From the NCBI GenBank assembly GCA_049472395.1, contig JBLIRR010000003.1:1-64000 (forward strand): a DNA stretch of 64,000 nucleotides. The letters run 5' to 3'. This document shows, piece after piece, positions 41,896 through 50,810 of the stretch. Source of the DNA: JBLIRR01 sp049472395 (lineage in GTDB: Bacteria; SZUA-182; DTGQ01; JBLIRR01). Each line of letters opens with the position of its first letter. Position 1 is the first letter of the stretch. The notes below the pieces were generated by a model. That model was not told where the DNA came from and did no database searches. It was given only the letters and a program-made list of their open reading frames with translations. The translations under genes and the position numbers were made by a program.

Positions 41896-42771
41896 TTATT
41901 CCTTCACACGAGATGTCTCAATCTCCAAGCTGATATCGGAGGCTCGGGGAGAATGTGTCAGCCCTCCCACAGATATTAAATCAACCCCTGTCTCGGCAAC
42001 TGATCTTACATTCGAAAGGGTAATCCCTCCGGATGCCTCAACGAGCGCTCGTCCGTTGATGAACACCACTGCTTCCTTTAACTGCGCAGTATCCATATTA
42101 TCAAGTAATATACAATCAACCTCGGCATCTATGCACTCCTTCACATCTTGCATGCTTTCAGCTTCCACCTCAATCTTTATTAAATGGGACAATTTTTTGG
42201 ATTTTCTTACCGCAGCGACGGCATTTGTGATTCCCCCGGCAATCTTAATATGATTGTCTTTGATAAGACATCCATCCCCTAGAGAGAATCGGTGGTTGTA
42301 CCCCCCACCGCAACGAACAGCATATTTATCAAGCGCTCTTAACGTGGGGACTGTCTTTCTCGTATCCACAATCCTTGCGTTACAACCTTCCACTCTCTTG
42401 ACATACTCCGCCGTGAGGGTAGCGATACCGCAAAGCCGCTGGAAAAAGTTGAGGGCAACACGCTCCCTGCTCAATAAGATATTGGGTCGTGTCGTTATAT
42501 ACCCAAGCACTTCTCCGGCACCAATTCTCTGGCAATCGCTCACTTTTTTCTCAAAGCATATATCCTCAGGAGACAAAGAATATGAAAACACAGCCTCCAC
42601 TACCCCCAGACCACAGACTATCATAGGCTGTTGTGCTATGAGTGCTCCTTTAATTGGGCTATCATTGCCCAAGCCCTCACACAACGACTGGGTAGTAACA
42701 TCAGCCTCTGTATTATCCTCTATGAATGCCTGCCCGATCAGAGCAGCTATTGAACTACTTGATGAACACAT
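41896..42771 (-). CDS. nadC: Nicotinate-nucleotide pyrophosphorylase (carboxylating)
   Basis: This 291-residue protein converts quinolinate and PRPP to nicotinate mononucleotide for NAD synthesis. GYITTRPNILLSRERVALNFFQRLCGIATLT, VDTRKTVPTLRALDKYAVRCGGGYNHR (substrate pocket Arg/His), LIKDNHI and EASGGITLSN are diagnostic, and the length matches. The gene directly abuts the valS stop. No nadA or nadB is seen here. Confidence 0.95.
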   Translation of the reverse strand: MCSSSSSIAALIGQAFIEDNTEADVTTQSLCEGLGNDSPIKGALIAQQPMIVCGLGVVEAVFSYSLSPEDICFEKKVSDCQRIGAGEVLGYITTRPNILLSRERVALNFFQRLCGIATLTAEYVKRVEGCNARIVDTRKTVPTLRALDKYAVRCGGGYNHRFSLGDGCLIKDNHIKIAGGITNAVAAVRKSKKLSHLIKIEVEAESMQDVKECIDAEVDCILLDNMDTAQLKEAVVFINGRALVEASGGITLSNVRSVAETGVDLISVGGLTHSPRASDISLEIETSRVKE

Positions 42772-45468
42772 TTATTTGTTATCTTTGTCCGATTTAGCGG
42801 ACTCTTTTATACATTCATTCACTTTCTGGAGAATCTTCTCCAGCTTATCCTTCTTTTTTTCAAGCTCTAATGCCCGCTCCCGGTCCTTTACCACTACTTC
42901 CTTCGGAGCCTTGGTAATGAAATCTTCATTCGAAAGCTTTTTGCTGTACCATAAAAGGTCCTGTTTCAACTTAGAGAGCTCTTTGGAAAGCCGCGTTGCT
43001 TCTTCGCTAAAATTAATTATGTCCTGAAGAGGAATAATTATTTCCATCCCTTGCACAATTGCGGTAGCCGCACTGGAGGGCCTCTCACCCTCAGGGTCTA
43101 CCATCAGATCATTCAAACGGGCAAGGGTAATGATATATAATCGATAATCCTCGAGCACAGCCTTATGATCGACATTACTTGTTTTGACAATCATATCGGG
43201 TTTGGATGAAGGGGGTACATTCATCTCGCCCCTAATGTTCCGTGCTGCCCTTACTACATCCATTATCAGGGACATCTTCGTCTCAGATTCCTTATCCTTA
43301 AGCTGTTTGTTGTAGACAGGCCATTTATCGACGAGAATACTTCCAACAGGACCCTCATGCGGTAATAACTGCCAAATGTGCTCGGTAATAAATGGCATAA
43401 TCGGATGGAGAAGCCTCAAACTAATGGACATTACCTCTCTCATTACATATTGACTTACGTGTCGCCGCTTATGGCCTCCCTCTGGAGACAGGTAAATCTT
43501 TATAATTTCAATGTACCAATCACAGAACTCATGCCACCAAAATTGATAGAAAAGGTTCGCTGCTTCATTGAACTGATAACTCTCTAATGCCTCAGTTACT
43601 TGATTTATAAGAGAATTTACCCTATGGAGAATCCATCTGTCCGCTAAGCTAAGATTCTTGAGGGATTTATACTCCGGATTATTATTGTAATCCTTAAGAT
43701 TAATCATCACAAAACGAGCTGCATTCCATATTTTATTCACAAAATGGCGATACCCCTCTATCCTCTCTTCAGATAAGCATATATCCCTGCCTTGAGCGGT
43801 AAGGGCAGTCAAGGTGAACCGGAAGGCATCTGTCCCATATTTCTCCATCATTACAAGAGGATCAATCACATTGCCTTTTGATTTGCTCATTTTTTGGCCA
43901 TGTTCATCCCTTACTAAGGCATGAAGATACACGGTTCTAAAGGGGGGGCTATTGGTACATTTATATCCCATGGTAATCATTCGAGCCACCCAGAAAAAAA
44001 GTATATCAAACCCCGTCACCAAAATAGAGGTGGGATAGAACATAGCAAGTTCCTCTGTCTGCTCCGGCCAGCCAAGGGTAGAAAATGGCCACAGCGCCGA
44101 ACTAAACCAGGTGTCAAGGACATCAGATTCCTGCGTGATATTTTTACTGTGACAGTGCTCGCACTCTAAAGGGTCCTTTTTTGCGACGGTATATCTTTCA
44201 CAAGCAGCACAGAGCCACGCAGGAATCCGGTGGCCCCACCATATCTGCCTTGAAATGCACCAATCCCGAATATTATTCATCCATTCAAAATAGGTAGTTT
44301 CCCAATGAGCGGGGATAATTGTGATGCTTTTGTTCTCAATAGCCTCAATTGCAGGCTTTACCAAACTCTCCATCTTGACAAACCATTGTTTTGATACTAA
44401 TGGTTCAATAATCGTGTGACACCGGTAGCAATGTCCCACTGCATGCTCATATTCTTCAATCCTGTCAAGGAAATCATTATCTTGAAGATCTTTGATGAGT
44501 CGCTTCCTGCAAGTAAAACGATCCAGATTGACATATACTCCCGCCTGGTCGGTCATCAGTCCTTTCTCATTAATGACCTTCACCAAGGGCAAGCCATGCC
44601 GCATACCCAGTTCAAAATCATTAGGATCATGTGAGGGTGTCACCTTTAATACACCAGTTCCAAACTCAGGGTCCACATATTGATCTCCCAATACCGGAAT
44701 TTCTCGATCCATTAAGGGTAAAATAACGCGCTGACCTATATAATGTTTATACCGATTATCCTCAGGATGCACGGTCAGTGCTGTATCCCCCAACATAGTC
44801 TCAGGTCTCGTTGTTGCGATCATTAATGCTTCTTTTTTCCCTACAACCGGATATTTAATATAATAGAGATTTCCCTTAATCGTTTCATACTCAACCTCAA
44901 GATCAGAAAGCGCGGTAAAACAGCGGGGACACCAATTTATTATATAATTATCCCTATATATCAACCCTTCCTTATAAAGATTGACGAATACTTCCCGTAC
45001 TGCCTGACAGAGGCCCTCATCCATGGTAAAGCGCTCCCGGGTCCAATCACACGAGGCGCCCAGCTTTTTTAACTGCTCTGTAATAAGCCCGCCTGACTTC
45101 TTTTTCCACTCCCACACCCTCTTTACAAATTTTTCCTGGCCCAGATCATGTTTGTCAATCCCTTCTTCCGCAAGTTGTTTCTCCACGACATTCTGCGTCG
45201 CGATCCCTGCATGATCTATACCATATTGCCAGAGCGTATTATATCCCTGCATCCGTTTCCACCTGATTAGTATATCCTGCAATGTATTATTCAATGCATG
45301 CCCCATGTGAAGAGAACCGGTGATATTAGGCGGGGGGATGACAATCGAAAAATGAGGGGCGGATGGATCGCTCTTCATACGAAAAAGACCTTGATCAATC
45401 CAGGATTGATACCATTTTGTTTCGATTTCGCCAGGCTGATAAGCTTTACTTAAGTTATCTAAGTCCAT
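42772..45468 (-). CDS. valS: Valyl-tRNA synthetase
   Basis: This 898-residue class I synthetase has the HIGH-type motif PPNITGSLHMGHALN near 46, the editing-domain segment (TTRPETMLGDTALTVHPED), the KMSKS loop GQKMSKSKGNVIDPL near 527, an anticodon-binding helical region and a C-terminal coiled-coil arm (about 830-898). Length and order are standard. It directly follows the receiver-domain gene (0-bp gap) and precedes nadC. No T-box leader is visible at this gene. Confidence 0.97.
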   Translation of the reverse strand: MDLDNLSKAYQPGEIETKWYQSWIDQGLFRMKSDPSAPHFSIVIPPPNITGSLHMGHALNNTLQDILIRWKRMQGYNTLWQYGIDHAGIATQNVVEKQLAEEGIDKHDLGQEKFVKRVWEWKKKSGGLITEQLKKLGASCDWTRERFTMDEGLCQAVREVFVNLYKEGLIYRDNYIINWCPRCFTALSDLEVEYETIKGNLYYIKYPVVGKKEALMIATTRPETMLGDTALTVHPEDNRYKHYIGQRVILPLMDREIPVLGDQYVDPEFGTGVLKVTPSHDPNDFELGMRHGLPLVKVINEKGLMTDQAGVYVNLDRFTCRKRLIKDLQDNDFLDRIEEYEHAVGHCYRCHTIIEPLVSKQWFVKMESLVKPAIEAIENKSITIIPAHWETTYFEWMNNIRDWCISRQIWWGHRIPAWLCAACERYTVAKKDPLECEHCHSKNITQESDVLDTWFSSALWPFSTLGWPEQTEELAMFYPTSILVTGFDILFFWVARMITMGYKCTNSPPFRTVYLHALVRDEHGQKMSKSKGNVIDPLVMMEKYGTDAFRFTLTALTAQGRDICLSEERIEGYRHFVNKIWNAARFVMINLKDYNNNPEYKSLKNLSLADRWILHRVNSLINQVTEALESYQFNEAANLFYQFWWHEFCDWYIEIIKIYLSPEGGHKRRHVSQYVMREVMSISLRLLHPIMPFITEHIWQLLPHEGPVGSILVDKWPVYNKQLKDKESETKMSLIMDVVRAARNIRGEMNVPPSSKPDMIVKTSNVDHKAVLEDYRLYIITLARLNDLMVDPEGERPSSAATAIVQGMEIIIPLQDIINFSEEATRLSKELSKLKQDLLWYSKKLSNEDFITKAPKEVVVKDRERALELEKKKDKLEKILQKVNECIKESAKSDKDNK

Positions 45469-46668
45469 CTATTCCTCTACTTCCTCCCCCTTAATCCTCC
45501 TAATCTCTTCTAGAATCAATTTTTCAGCAAGATCATCAACCAGATTCTGCACCTGCTCCTTAAAAAGCTGTTCCATCGATTCATGGATTACCTTATCAAC
45601 TCTTTCAATAACGATTTTTTTAATCCACTTTTCTATACTCAGACTATCGAACGTACTCCCTGTCTCTTCTGCCTGGGCCTTATTCCGATTCTCCTCCTCA
45701 TCGTCACTGTCATCTTCATCTTGCTTATTGTCCTCGCTATCCTCACTCTCATGTTCGTCTTCTTCATCACTATCGGTAATACCCTCCGTGAACAGGCCCT
45801 TTTTCTCTTCCTCAAAAAAAACATCTTCGCTATCAAAGCGCGCTTCATCCTCCTGATTATCCTCCTCATCACTTAATGCCGGCTCTTGATCCGATTCCTC
45901 TTCCGCATCCTCGTCAATCATTTCATCGTGAGCGTTCTCATCTTCTCCAGCAAAAGTATTGGTAAGTTCCGCAAAAATATCACTCTGGGCTATCTCATCG
46001 TCTAACACTAACGCAGGTCCTACTTCCTCCTCCCTCTTATCTCCACTATCACCATCCCTTTCTTCATAAGAAGCGGCACCTGTGAGGCTACTTAATATAT
46101 CATCCTGGACTTCTTGACTCGCTGATATATTAGTCTGCGTATCCTCTTCTTCCTCTTGCAGTGAAGATTCCGGCAGATCAGTCAAAATAGTATCCTGAAC
46201 ATCTTGGGTCGCCATGATTTCAGAGTCCTCATCTTTTTGCGCTTCTTGTGTAGTTGAAGAGAAAGCATTGAGTAAGCCGTCAAGAGCTTCGATAGGTTGT
46301 GCACACTTATCAAGCAATTGCCCGATTGCATTAATAAAATCCTTTGCCTCAAAAGGCCTTGCTAAAACCATATCAATATCCTCAAAATCATTCAATCGAG
46401 AATCATTCTCCTGAAGACCTTTCACTAAAAGCATAACGGGTACATAGGCATGATCGGACGATGCTCTTAATTTCTTATAAATAGGCAGCGCCCCTTCGTT
46501 AGGCAAATCAATATCAATTATCATTAAATCAATAGGTTCTTTTTCCATTGCCTCTTTTATCTCATCCGTATCTGACGTGAGCTCTACTTTCAGATCTCTA
46601 TCGCTGAGCCTTAATTCAATCAATTTCTGCAAGGCAATATTTCTATCTCCTACCAATATCTTTTTCAC
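45469..46668 (-). CDS. Receiver-domain protein with long acidic linker
   Basis: This 399-residue protein has a receiver domain (1-125): acidic pair near D8, phosphoacceptor D52 in IIDIDLP, and VLARPF in place of the usual KPF, so the conserved Lys is Arg. Residues ~140-330 are an extremely acidic low-complexity linker (DSDEEDEHESEDSEDNKQD). A short helical C-terminus follows (EKWIKKIVIERVDKVIHESM to EEIRRIKGEEVEE), likely an interaction or dimerisation segment. No DNA-binding domain is seen. The role is unclear: it may be an output-less regulator acting through protein contact. Confidence 0.8.
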   Translation of the reverse strand: MKKILVGDRNIALQKLIELRLSDRDLKVELTSDTDEIKEAMEKEPIDLMIIDIDLPNEGALPIYKKLRASSDHAYVPVMLLVKGLQENDSRLNDFEDIDMVLARPFEAKDFINAIGQLLDKCAQPIEALDGLLNAFSSTTQEAQKDEDSEIMATQDVQDTILTDLPESSLQEEEEDTQTNISASQEVQDDILSSLTGAASYEERDGDSGDKREEEVGPALVLDDEIAQSDIFAELTNTFAGEDENAHDEMIDEDAEEESDQEPALSDEEDNQEDEARFDSEDVFFEEEKKGLFTEGITDSDEEDEHESEDSEDNKQDEDDSDDEEENRNKAQAEETGSTFDSLSIEKWIKKIVIERVDKVIHESMEQLFKEQVQNLVDDLAEKLILEEIRRIKGEEVEE

Positions 46669-46767
46669 AATGATCTCCTAACTATTATATTTTTGTTCAT
46701 TGTTAAAGATAGAGGAACTCCTCTTTATAAAAATAATATCCTATCAATATAAAAGGAGAAAATCAAG

Positions 46768-47796
46768 TTATAAATATTTCTTAAACCATGGAATGAGTTC
46801 TTTCCCAAAAAAGACATGTTTCCCCTCCCCCACTGCCATCGCTAGATTTTCCGTTGCCCGTTCCTGCTGATAGATTTTTTGCAGCTCTCTAAAAGCAATT
46901 CTGGCATATTCCAAGGGGAATTCAGGATCGCGATCTGCCTGTTCTAAAAAAAGAGGCCGTGGAGCAATGAGAGCGGCAATATCGCTCATATCTCCAAATT
47001 GTATCAGACCAGGTACATAATTATCGGTCGTCTGACGTCGTGAAAGAATGGAATGTGCAAACTGATTAAAATAACAACTCACATACACTACCCTAATATC
47101 AGTATTAAGGGCTGAAAGATAAAGAGAGAGGCCTCCTCCCATGGACCAGCCGACAACACCTATTCTCTCTTTATCCACCAACTTATTATTATTTTTCAAA
47201 TAATTAACACAGCGCCACAGATCGGAGAGCCTTCTGGAGGTGAGTGAGGCCCCTCTGGCAATAAGTGCCAAAGCAAGGAAATCCTCTCTATTAAAATCCT
47301 GGGATTCGACGATGTCGGGTGCCAGGACGCAATAGCCGTTTTTAACCAGTGTAAGACCGAATTGGGCATTATTACGGCTTTTCGTTATGCCAACCACTTC
47401 CTCCTTATCTGAATGATGTCCGTGAATGCACAAAATAGCAGGATAGGGGCCAGAGCCGGATTCCCCCGGAATAAGAAGATAGGCCTCAGTAGTATCAGTG
47501 CCAGTACGGAAATTGATGAGTCTTCTCCTATACCCTGGGAGCGTCTCTTCCCTCATATTTTGAGCAACCTCCCACTCACGTATCGGGTCAAGATTGAATA
47601 ATTCGTATAATTCATTCCTGCGGAGCTTCTTGGCAGGAAGAATCATATAGCATATCTTACTGATAATGGAGATTCTTTTTTGAATAAAGGCTCCGGCCAA
47701 GAAGGCAATAATAAATAGCACGATATAGATAAGAAATGACCTTACCTGATATGTTTTCTCTGATTGATTCTTGTCTTTCTTCATGTGTGAGACCAA
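46768..47796 (-). CDS. Membrane-anchored alpha/beta hydrolase (esterase-like)
   Basis: This 342-residue protein has one N-terminal span (about 18-40). An alpha/beta-hydrolase core follows: LCIHGHHSDKEEVVG (oxyanion His-Gly), GVVGWSMGGG (nucleophile Ser of GxSxG) and APRPLFLEQADRDPEFPL (acid-turn region). The catalytic His may be in GKHVFFGKE near the end. It resembles dienelactone-hydrolase or acetyl-xylan-esterase-like proteins with the catalytic domain outside the membrane. It could deacetylate a polysaccharide. The substrate is not determined. Confidence 0.75.
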   Translation of the reverse strand: MVSHMKKDKNQSEKTYQVRSFLIYIVLFIIAFLAGAFIQKRISIISKICYMILPAKKLRRNELYELFNLDPIREWEVAQNMREETLPGYRRRLINFRTGTDTTEAYLLIPGESGSGPYPAILCIHGHHSDKEEVVGITKSRNNAQFGLTLVKNGYCVLAPDIVESQDFNREDFLALALIARGASLTSRRLSDLWRCVNYLKNNNKLVDKERIGVVGWSMGGGLSLYLSALNTDIRVVYVSCYFNQFAHSILSRRQTTDNYVPGLIQFGDMSDIAALIAPRPLFLEQADRDPEFPLEYARIAFRELQKIYQQERATENLAMAVGEGKHVFFGKELIPWFKKYL

Positions 47797-47862
47797 TTAA
47801 AATTTTATATAAAATAACACATCATACGACGGGAGTCAATTATTAGTATAAAGAAGGAACTG

Positions 47863-48333
47863 CTACACCCTTAATGTAGCGATGATCCGCGTGGGATTGA
47901 GAAAAAGTTTGAGAGCAGTAATTATATCAGGAACACATATATCAGCTGAGGAAAATGTCTTGAGAGATGTTCCCTCCCCCCCCATCACACAAATCCCCAG
48001 GACTGCCTCTTGAAGCATTAGACAATCATTTGACCCATTGCCGATGGCAGCGGTGTGAGACCCACCCATGCGCTTTAACACATCACATTTTTGCGCCTGC
48101 TCCTCACCTTTGGCAATCTTTTGAATAGTGACGGGCAAATCCTTGCAGCTTTCTTCCACAAGGCCAAAGGTGTCTGCCGTCAAAATCATCAGATTAAGTT
48201 GCGCGGACAGCTCTCGCAGTTTTTGTGCCACACCCTCTATCAGATAGCCATCAACAGCAAGTGTGCCATTAAAATCCATCAGAAGATTATCAAGATAAAT
48301 AGTATCTCTACCGGGAATATCTATTTCTAACAA
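47863..48333 (-). CDS. Soluble HAD-superfamily protein (P-type-ATPase-like domain)
   Basis: This 156-residue protein resembles the stand-alone P-domain family (COG4087): nucleophile motif DFNGTLAVDG with Asn where phosphatases have the second Asp, LTADTFG, KCDVLKRMGG and the final AIGNGSNDCLML acidic motif. The Asn suggests reduced hydrolysis, as in P-type ATPases, which have Thr there. It is cytosolic. Neighbours give no clue to its substrate. Confidence 0.75.
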   Translation of the reverse strand: MLEIDIPGRDTIYLDNLLMDFNGTLAVDGYLIEGVAQKLRELSAQLNLMILTADTFGLVEESCKDLPVTIQKIAKGEEQAQKCDVLKRMGGSHTAAIGNGSNDCLMLQEAVLGICVMGGEGTSLKTFSSADICVPDIITALKLFLNPTRIIATLRV

Positions 48334-48475
48334 TATTTCTCCTAAAAAATTTAATCTTTACAATTACCTATTTGGGATTCCTCTGAGTATACTACAAAAT
48401 AGGATAAATAGAAATACAAATTAAGCAGTAGTGGCAGATTGCAATTTTCACTCATTTGAACTATATATACATTAT

Positions 48476-49714
48476 ATGGATAAACTGACTCTCTCTAGAC
48501 ACTATAAATTAACCAGAGCCCTCCTATGCTCCCTTCTTTTTGTGAGCTTCGGCTATTTTACTGTCTGCGCAAATAGCAAGGAGCTTCGTGTGCCGGAGCA
48601 GTTTCTCACAATACAGGACGCTATTGATAGCGCGGAGATGGGGGACACGGTTATTGTATATCCCGGCACTTATTATGAACATATCACTATAAAAGGCGGA
48701 GTATCACTTGTAAGTTACGCGGGGGATGATGGCGACGAGCTCGTTGAAGGCCCCGGACAAAAAAAGGTGCTCCGTCGCACGAAACGAACGATTATTGATG
48801 GCTCTAAGCTCAATCCTGCAACCTATCTGGTAAGTTTCGAAAAAGAGAGTAACCTGCCGATGAAGCTTGATGGATTTACCATCCGAAACCTGCCGAAGAG
48901 GGCGACTGAACGGCTATTTTTAGTTGAAGTGCGGGGCTGCTCCCCACAGGTAACACATAATATTGTGTATAATAACCACAGCAGAGGCAAGGGAGGCGGG
49001 ATATTGCTGACCGGTCTCGGTCCCTCCATGGGCCCCCCCCTTAAAACGGTTGCAGAACCTACGGTGACACATAATGTCGTGTATAATAATCATGGCGCCG
49101 GGATTTCCAACGGCCCAAATTCCAGGGCACGTATTTCCTATAATGAAAGCTTTGGTAATCGTTTCACCACAGCCAAAAGGACTGAAGATCTTGACGCCCC
49201 CGGCATTGGGATGAGGGAATATGCAAGGCCCATTATAGAACATAACTTATGCCATCATAACGGAGCGGGAATCGGGGGAATTAATCTCATATCAAACCCT
49301 CATCCAATAATCATCCGATATAATACTCTGCACTATAATAGAAGGGGGGGCATCGGCTTAAGAGCCATTGATACGCAGCAGAACAATATTACCGTTGCCA
49401 TTGAACAGAATATTATTTGCAACAATCTTCGGGGAGGGATTTATTTAAAACATATTAGTGAATCTCTCATAAAAAATAATCAAATCTATCGAAATATCAG
49501 GGCTGGTATTAGTTATTTTGAAGGTATAAGAAGCATAATTCAGGAGAATGAAATCTTCGGCAATCTCAAAGCAGGCGTGAGGATGGAGGCTGAAGAGGCT
49601 ACAATAGAAAATAACAACATTTACTATAATCTTCTCACCGGTATTGAGGTGGTAAAACTGCATAAAAGTCATGAAGGTCAATACAATAGAGACAATCTGG
49701 AAAGCACTGAATAA
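48476..49714 (+). CDS. Secreted right-handed beta-helix protein 1
   Basis: I prefer the ATG at 48476 (MDKLTLSRHYK), which leads into a signal peptide (about 12-33, ending TVCANS). An upstream GTG at 48431 is possible; neither has a clear ribosome site. The 412-residue product opens with LRVPEQFLTIQDAIDSAEMGDTV, typical of NosD/pectate-lyase-type parallel beta-helix proteins. It then shows many NxIxxN coils such as HNIVYNNHSRG and IENNNIYYN. It is probably an exported glycan-binding or -cleaving protein. It is the first of three consecutive plus-strand beta-helix genes. Confidence 0.75.
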   Translation: MDKLTLSRHYKLTRALLCSLLFVSFGYFTVCANSKELRVPEQFLTIQDAIDSAEMGDTVIVYPGTYYEHITIKGGVSLVSYAGDDGDELVEGPGQKKVLRRTKRTIIDGSKLNPATYLVSFEKESNLPMKLDGFTIRNLPKRATERLFLVEVRGCSPQVTHNIVYNNHSRGKGGGILLTGLGPSMGPPLKTVAEPTVTHNVVYNNHGAGISNGPNSRARISYNESFGNRFTTAKRTEDLDAPGIGMREYARPIIEHNLCHHNGAGIGGINLISNPHPIIIRYNTLHYNRRGGIGLRAIDTQQNNITVAIEQNIICNNLRGGIYLKHISESLIKNNQIYRNIRAGISYFEGIRSIIQENEIFGNLKAGVRMEAEEATIENNNIYYNLLTGIEVVKLHKSHEGQYNRDNLESTE

Positions 49715-50810
49715 GATAAAAATCATAGTCTATATAATCGTGGGATTCACACTTGTGTGTTTCTCATGCGCATTGAAGAAATACTCGCCGGCTATATATA
49801 ATGTTCCTTCAGATACAAGGAGCATTCAAGAGGCCATTGAGAGGTCACATCCCGGTGATACGATTATTATCTTACCGGGTATATACATTCTTAAAGAAAA
49901 AAATATTATTATTCCCGATAAATCCATCACCATTAAGGGATTAGAAGGTGCTCACAAAACGATTATCAAAGGAAGGTATGGACAGCCGGTCGTGATATTC
50001 GCGCAAAATTCACACGCGATCCTTCGAGGAGTGACGATTACGTCTGAAAAACAGGATAAGGATCAGGAGCCCTCTCTCTATGGGGGCGGGATAGTATGTG
50101 ATACGGATTCAGCACCGACCATTTCTGAATGCATCATCTCGGGAAACAATGCTATTTTTGGAGGTGGGGTCTATTGCTCTTCCTCATCGCACCCTCGATT
50201 TATTGACTGCCTCATCTCACATAATTCGGCCATTGAATGTGGGGGAGGGGTATGCGTCTTTGAGGCAGCCGTGCATATTACAAGCAGCAAAATTATTCAT
50301 AACAGGGCTGAAAGCAGTGGAGGCGGTATTTTCTGTTATAAAGATACTTCTTATGTGCACAACACTCTTGTCACACACAATAGCACGGAATTTATTGCGG
50401 GCGGGGCATGTTGTATTGAGTCTGCCATAAAAATAATAAACACGACTTTCGCATTGAATAAATCAGAACTTAGTGGCGGAATCTATGGACTTGGGGGGGA
50501 CATTCGCTTAACTAATCTTATCGTGTGGGGAAATGGCGAGGATTTATTGCTTGAAGATTTTAGTCTTGATTCACGACCCCGATATTCCACCATCGGGGAC
50601 GGAGGATTTTCAGGAATCAATGGCAATATCTCCGCTAATCCATTATTTCGCGATCCGAATAAAGAAGATTTTCATCTTGATCCAAACTCTCCATGTATCG
50701 ATGCTGGCGAACCCATAGAAAAATTCAATGATCAGGATGGGTCAAGAAACGATATGGGAGCTTTCGGAGGACCAGAAGCATATACAGAACCCAAAGAAAG
50801 GAAATTTTAA
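49671..50810 (+). CDS. Secreted right-handed beta-helix protein 2
   Basis: This 379-residue protein overlaps the previous gene's end by 44 bp. An N-terminal hydrophobic segment (about 16-32) ends FTLVCFSCALKK; the Cys could be lipidated, but the lipobox is weak. The start DTRSIQEAIERSHPGDTIIILPG and later coils (ISGNNAIFGGGVYC, ISHNSAIECGGGVCVFEA) match the parallel beta-helix family. The C-terminus SPCIDAGEPIEKFNDQDGSRNDMGAFGGPE is a common end module of such exoproteins. The gene abuts the next beta-helix gene with no gap. Confidence 0.8.
   Translation: MKVNTIETIWKALNKIKIIVYIIVGFTLVCFSCALKKYSPAIYNVPSDTRSIQEAIERSHPGDTIIILPGIYILKEKNIIIPDKSITIKGLEGAHKTIIKGRYGQPVVIFAQNSHAILRGVTITSEKQDKDQEPSLYGGGIVCDTDSAPTISECIISGNNAIFGGGVYCSSSSHPRFIDCLISHNSAIECGGGVCVFEAAVHITSSKIIHNRAESSGGGIFCYKDTSYVHNTLVTHNSTEFIAGGACCIESAIKIINTTFALNKSELSGGIYGLGGDIRLTNLIVWGNGEDLLLEDFSLDSRPRYSTIGDGGFSGINGNISANPLFRDPNKEDFHLDPNSPCIDAGEPIEKFNDQDGSRNDMGAFGGPEAYTEPKERKF

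Noticed and set aside
42254..43027. 257-codon plus-strand open frame
   Set aside because: It is antisense to nadC and the valS 3' end, both certain genes. Its translation is Ser-rich with no domain.
48431..48476. TGGCAG...TTGCA near the first beta-helix gene as a sigma-54 promoter
   Set aside because: GG and GC are only 6 nt apart; the sigma-54 spacing is 10.
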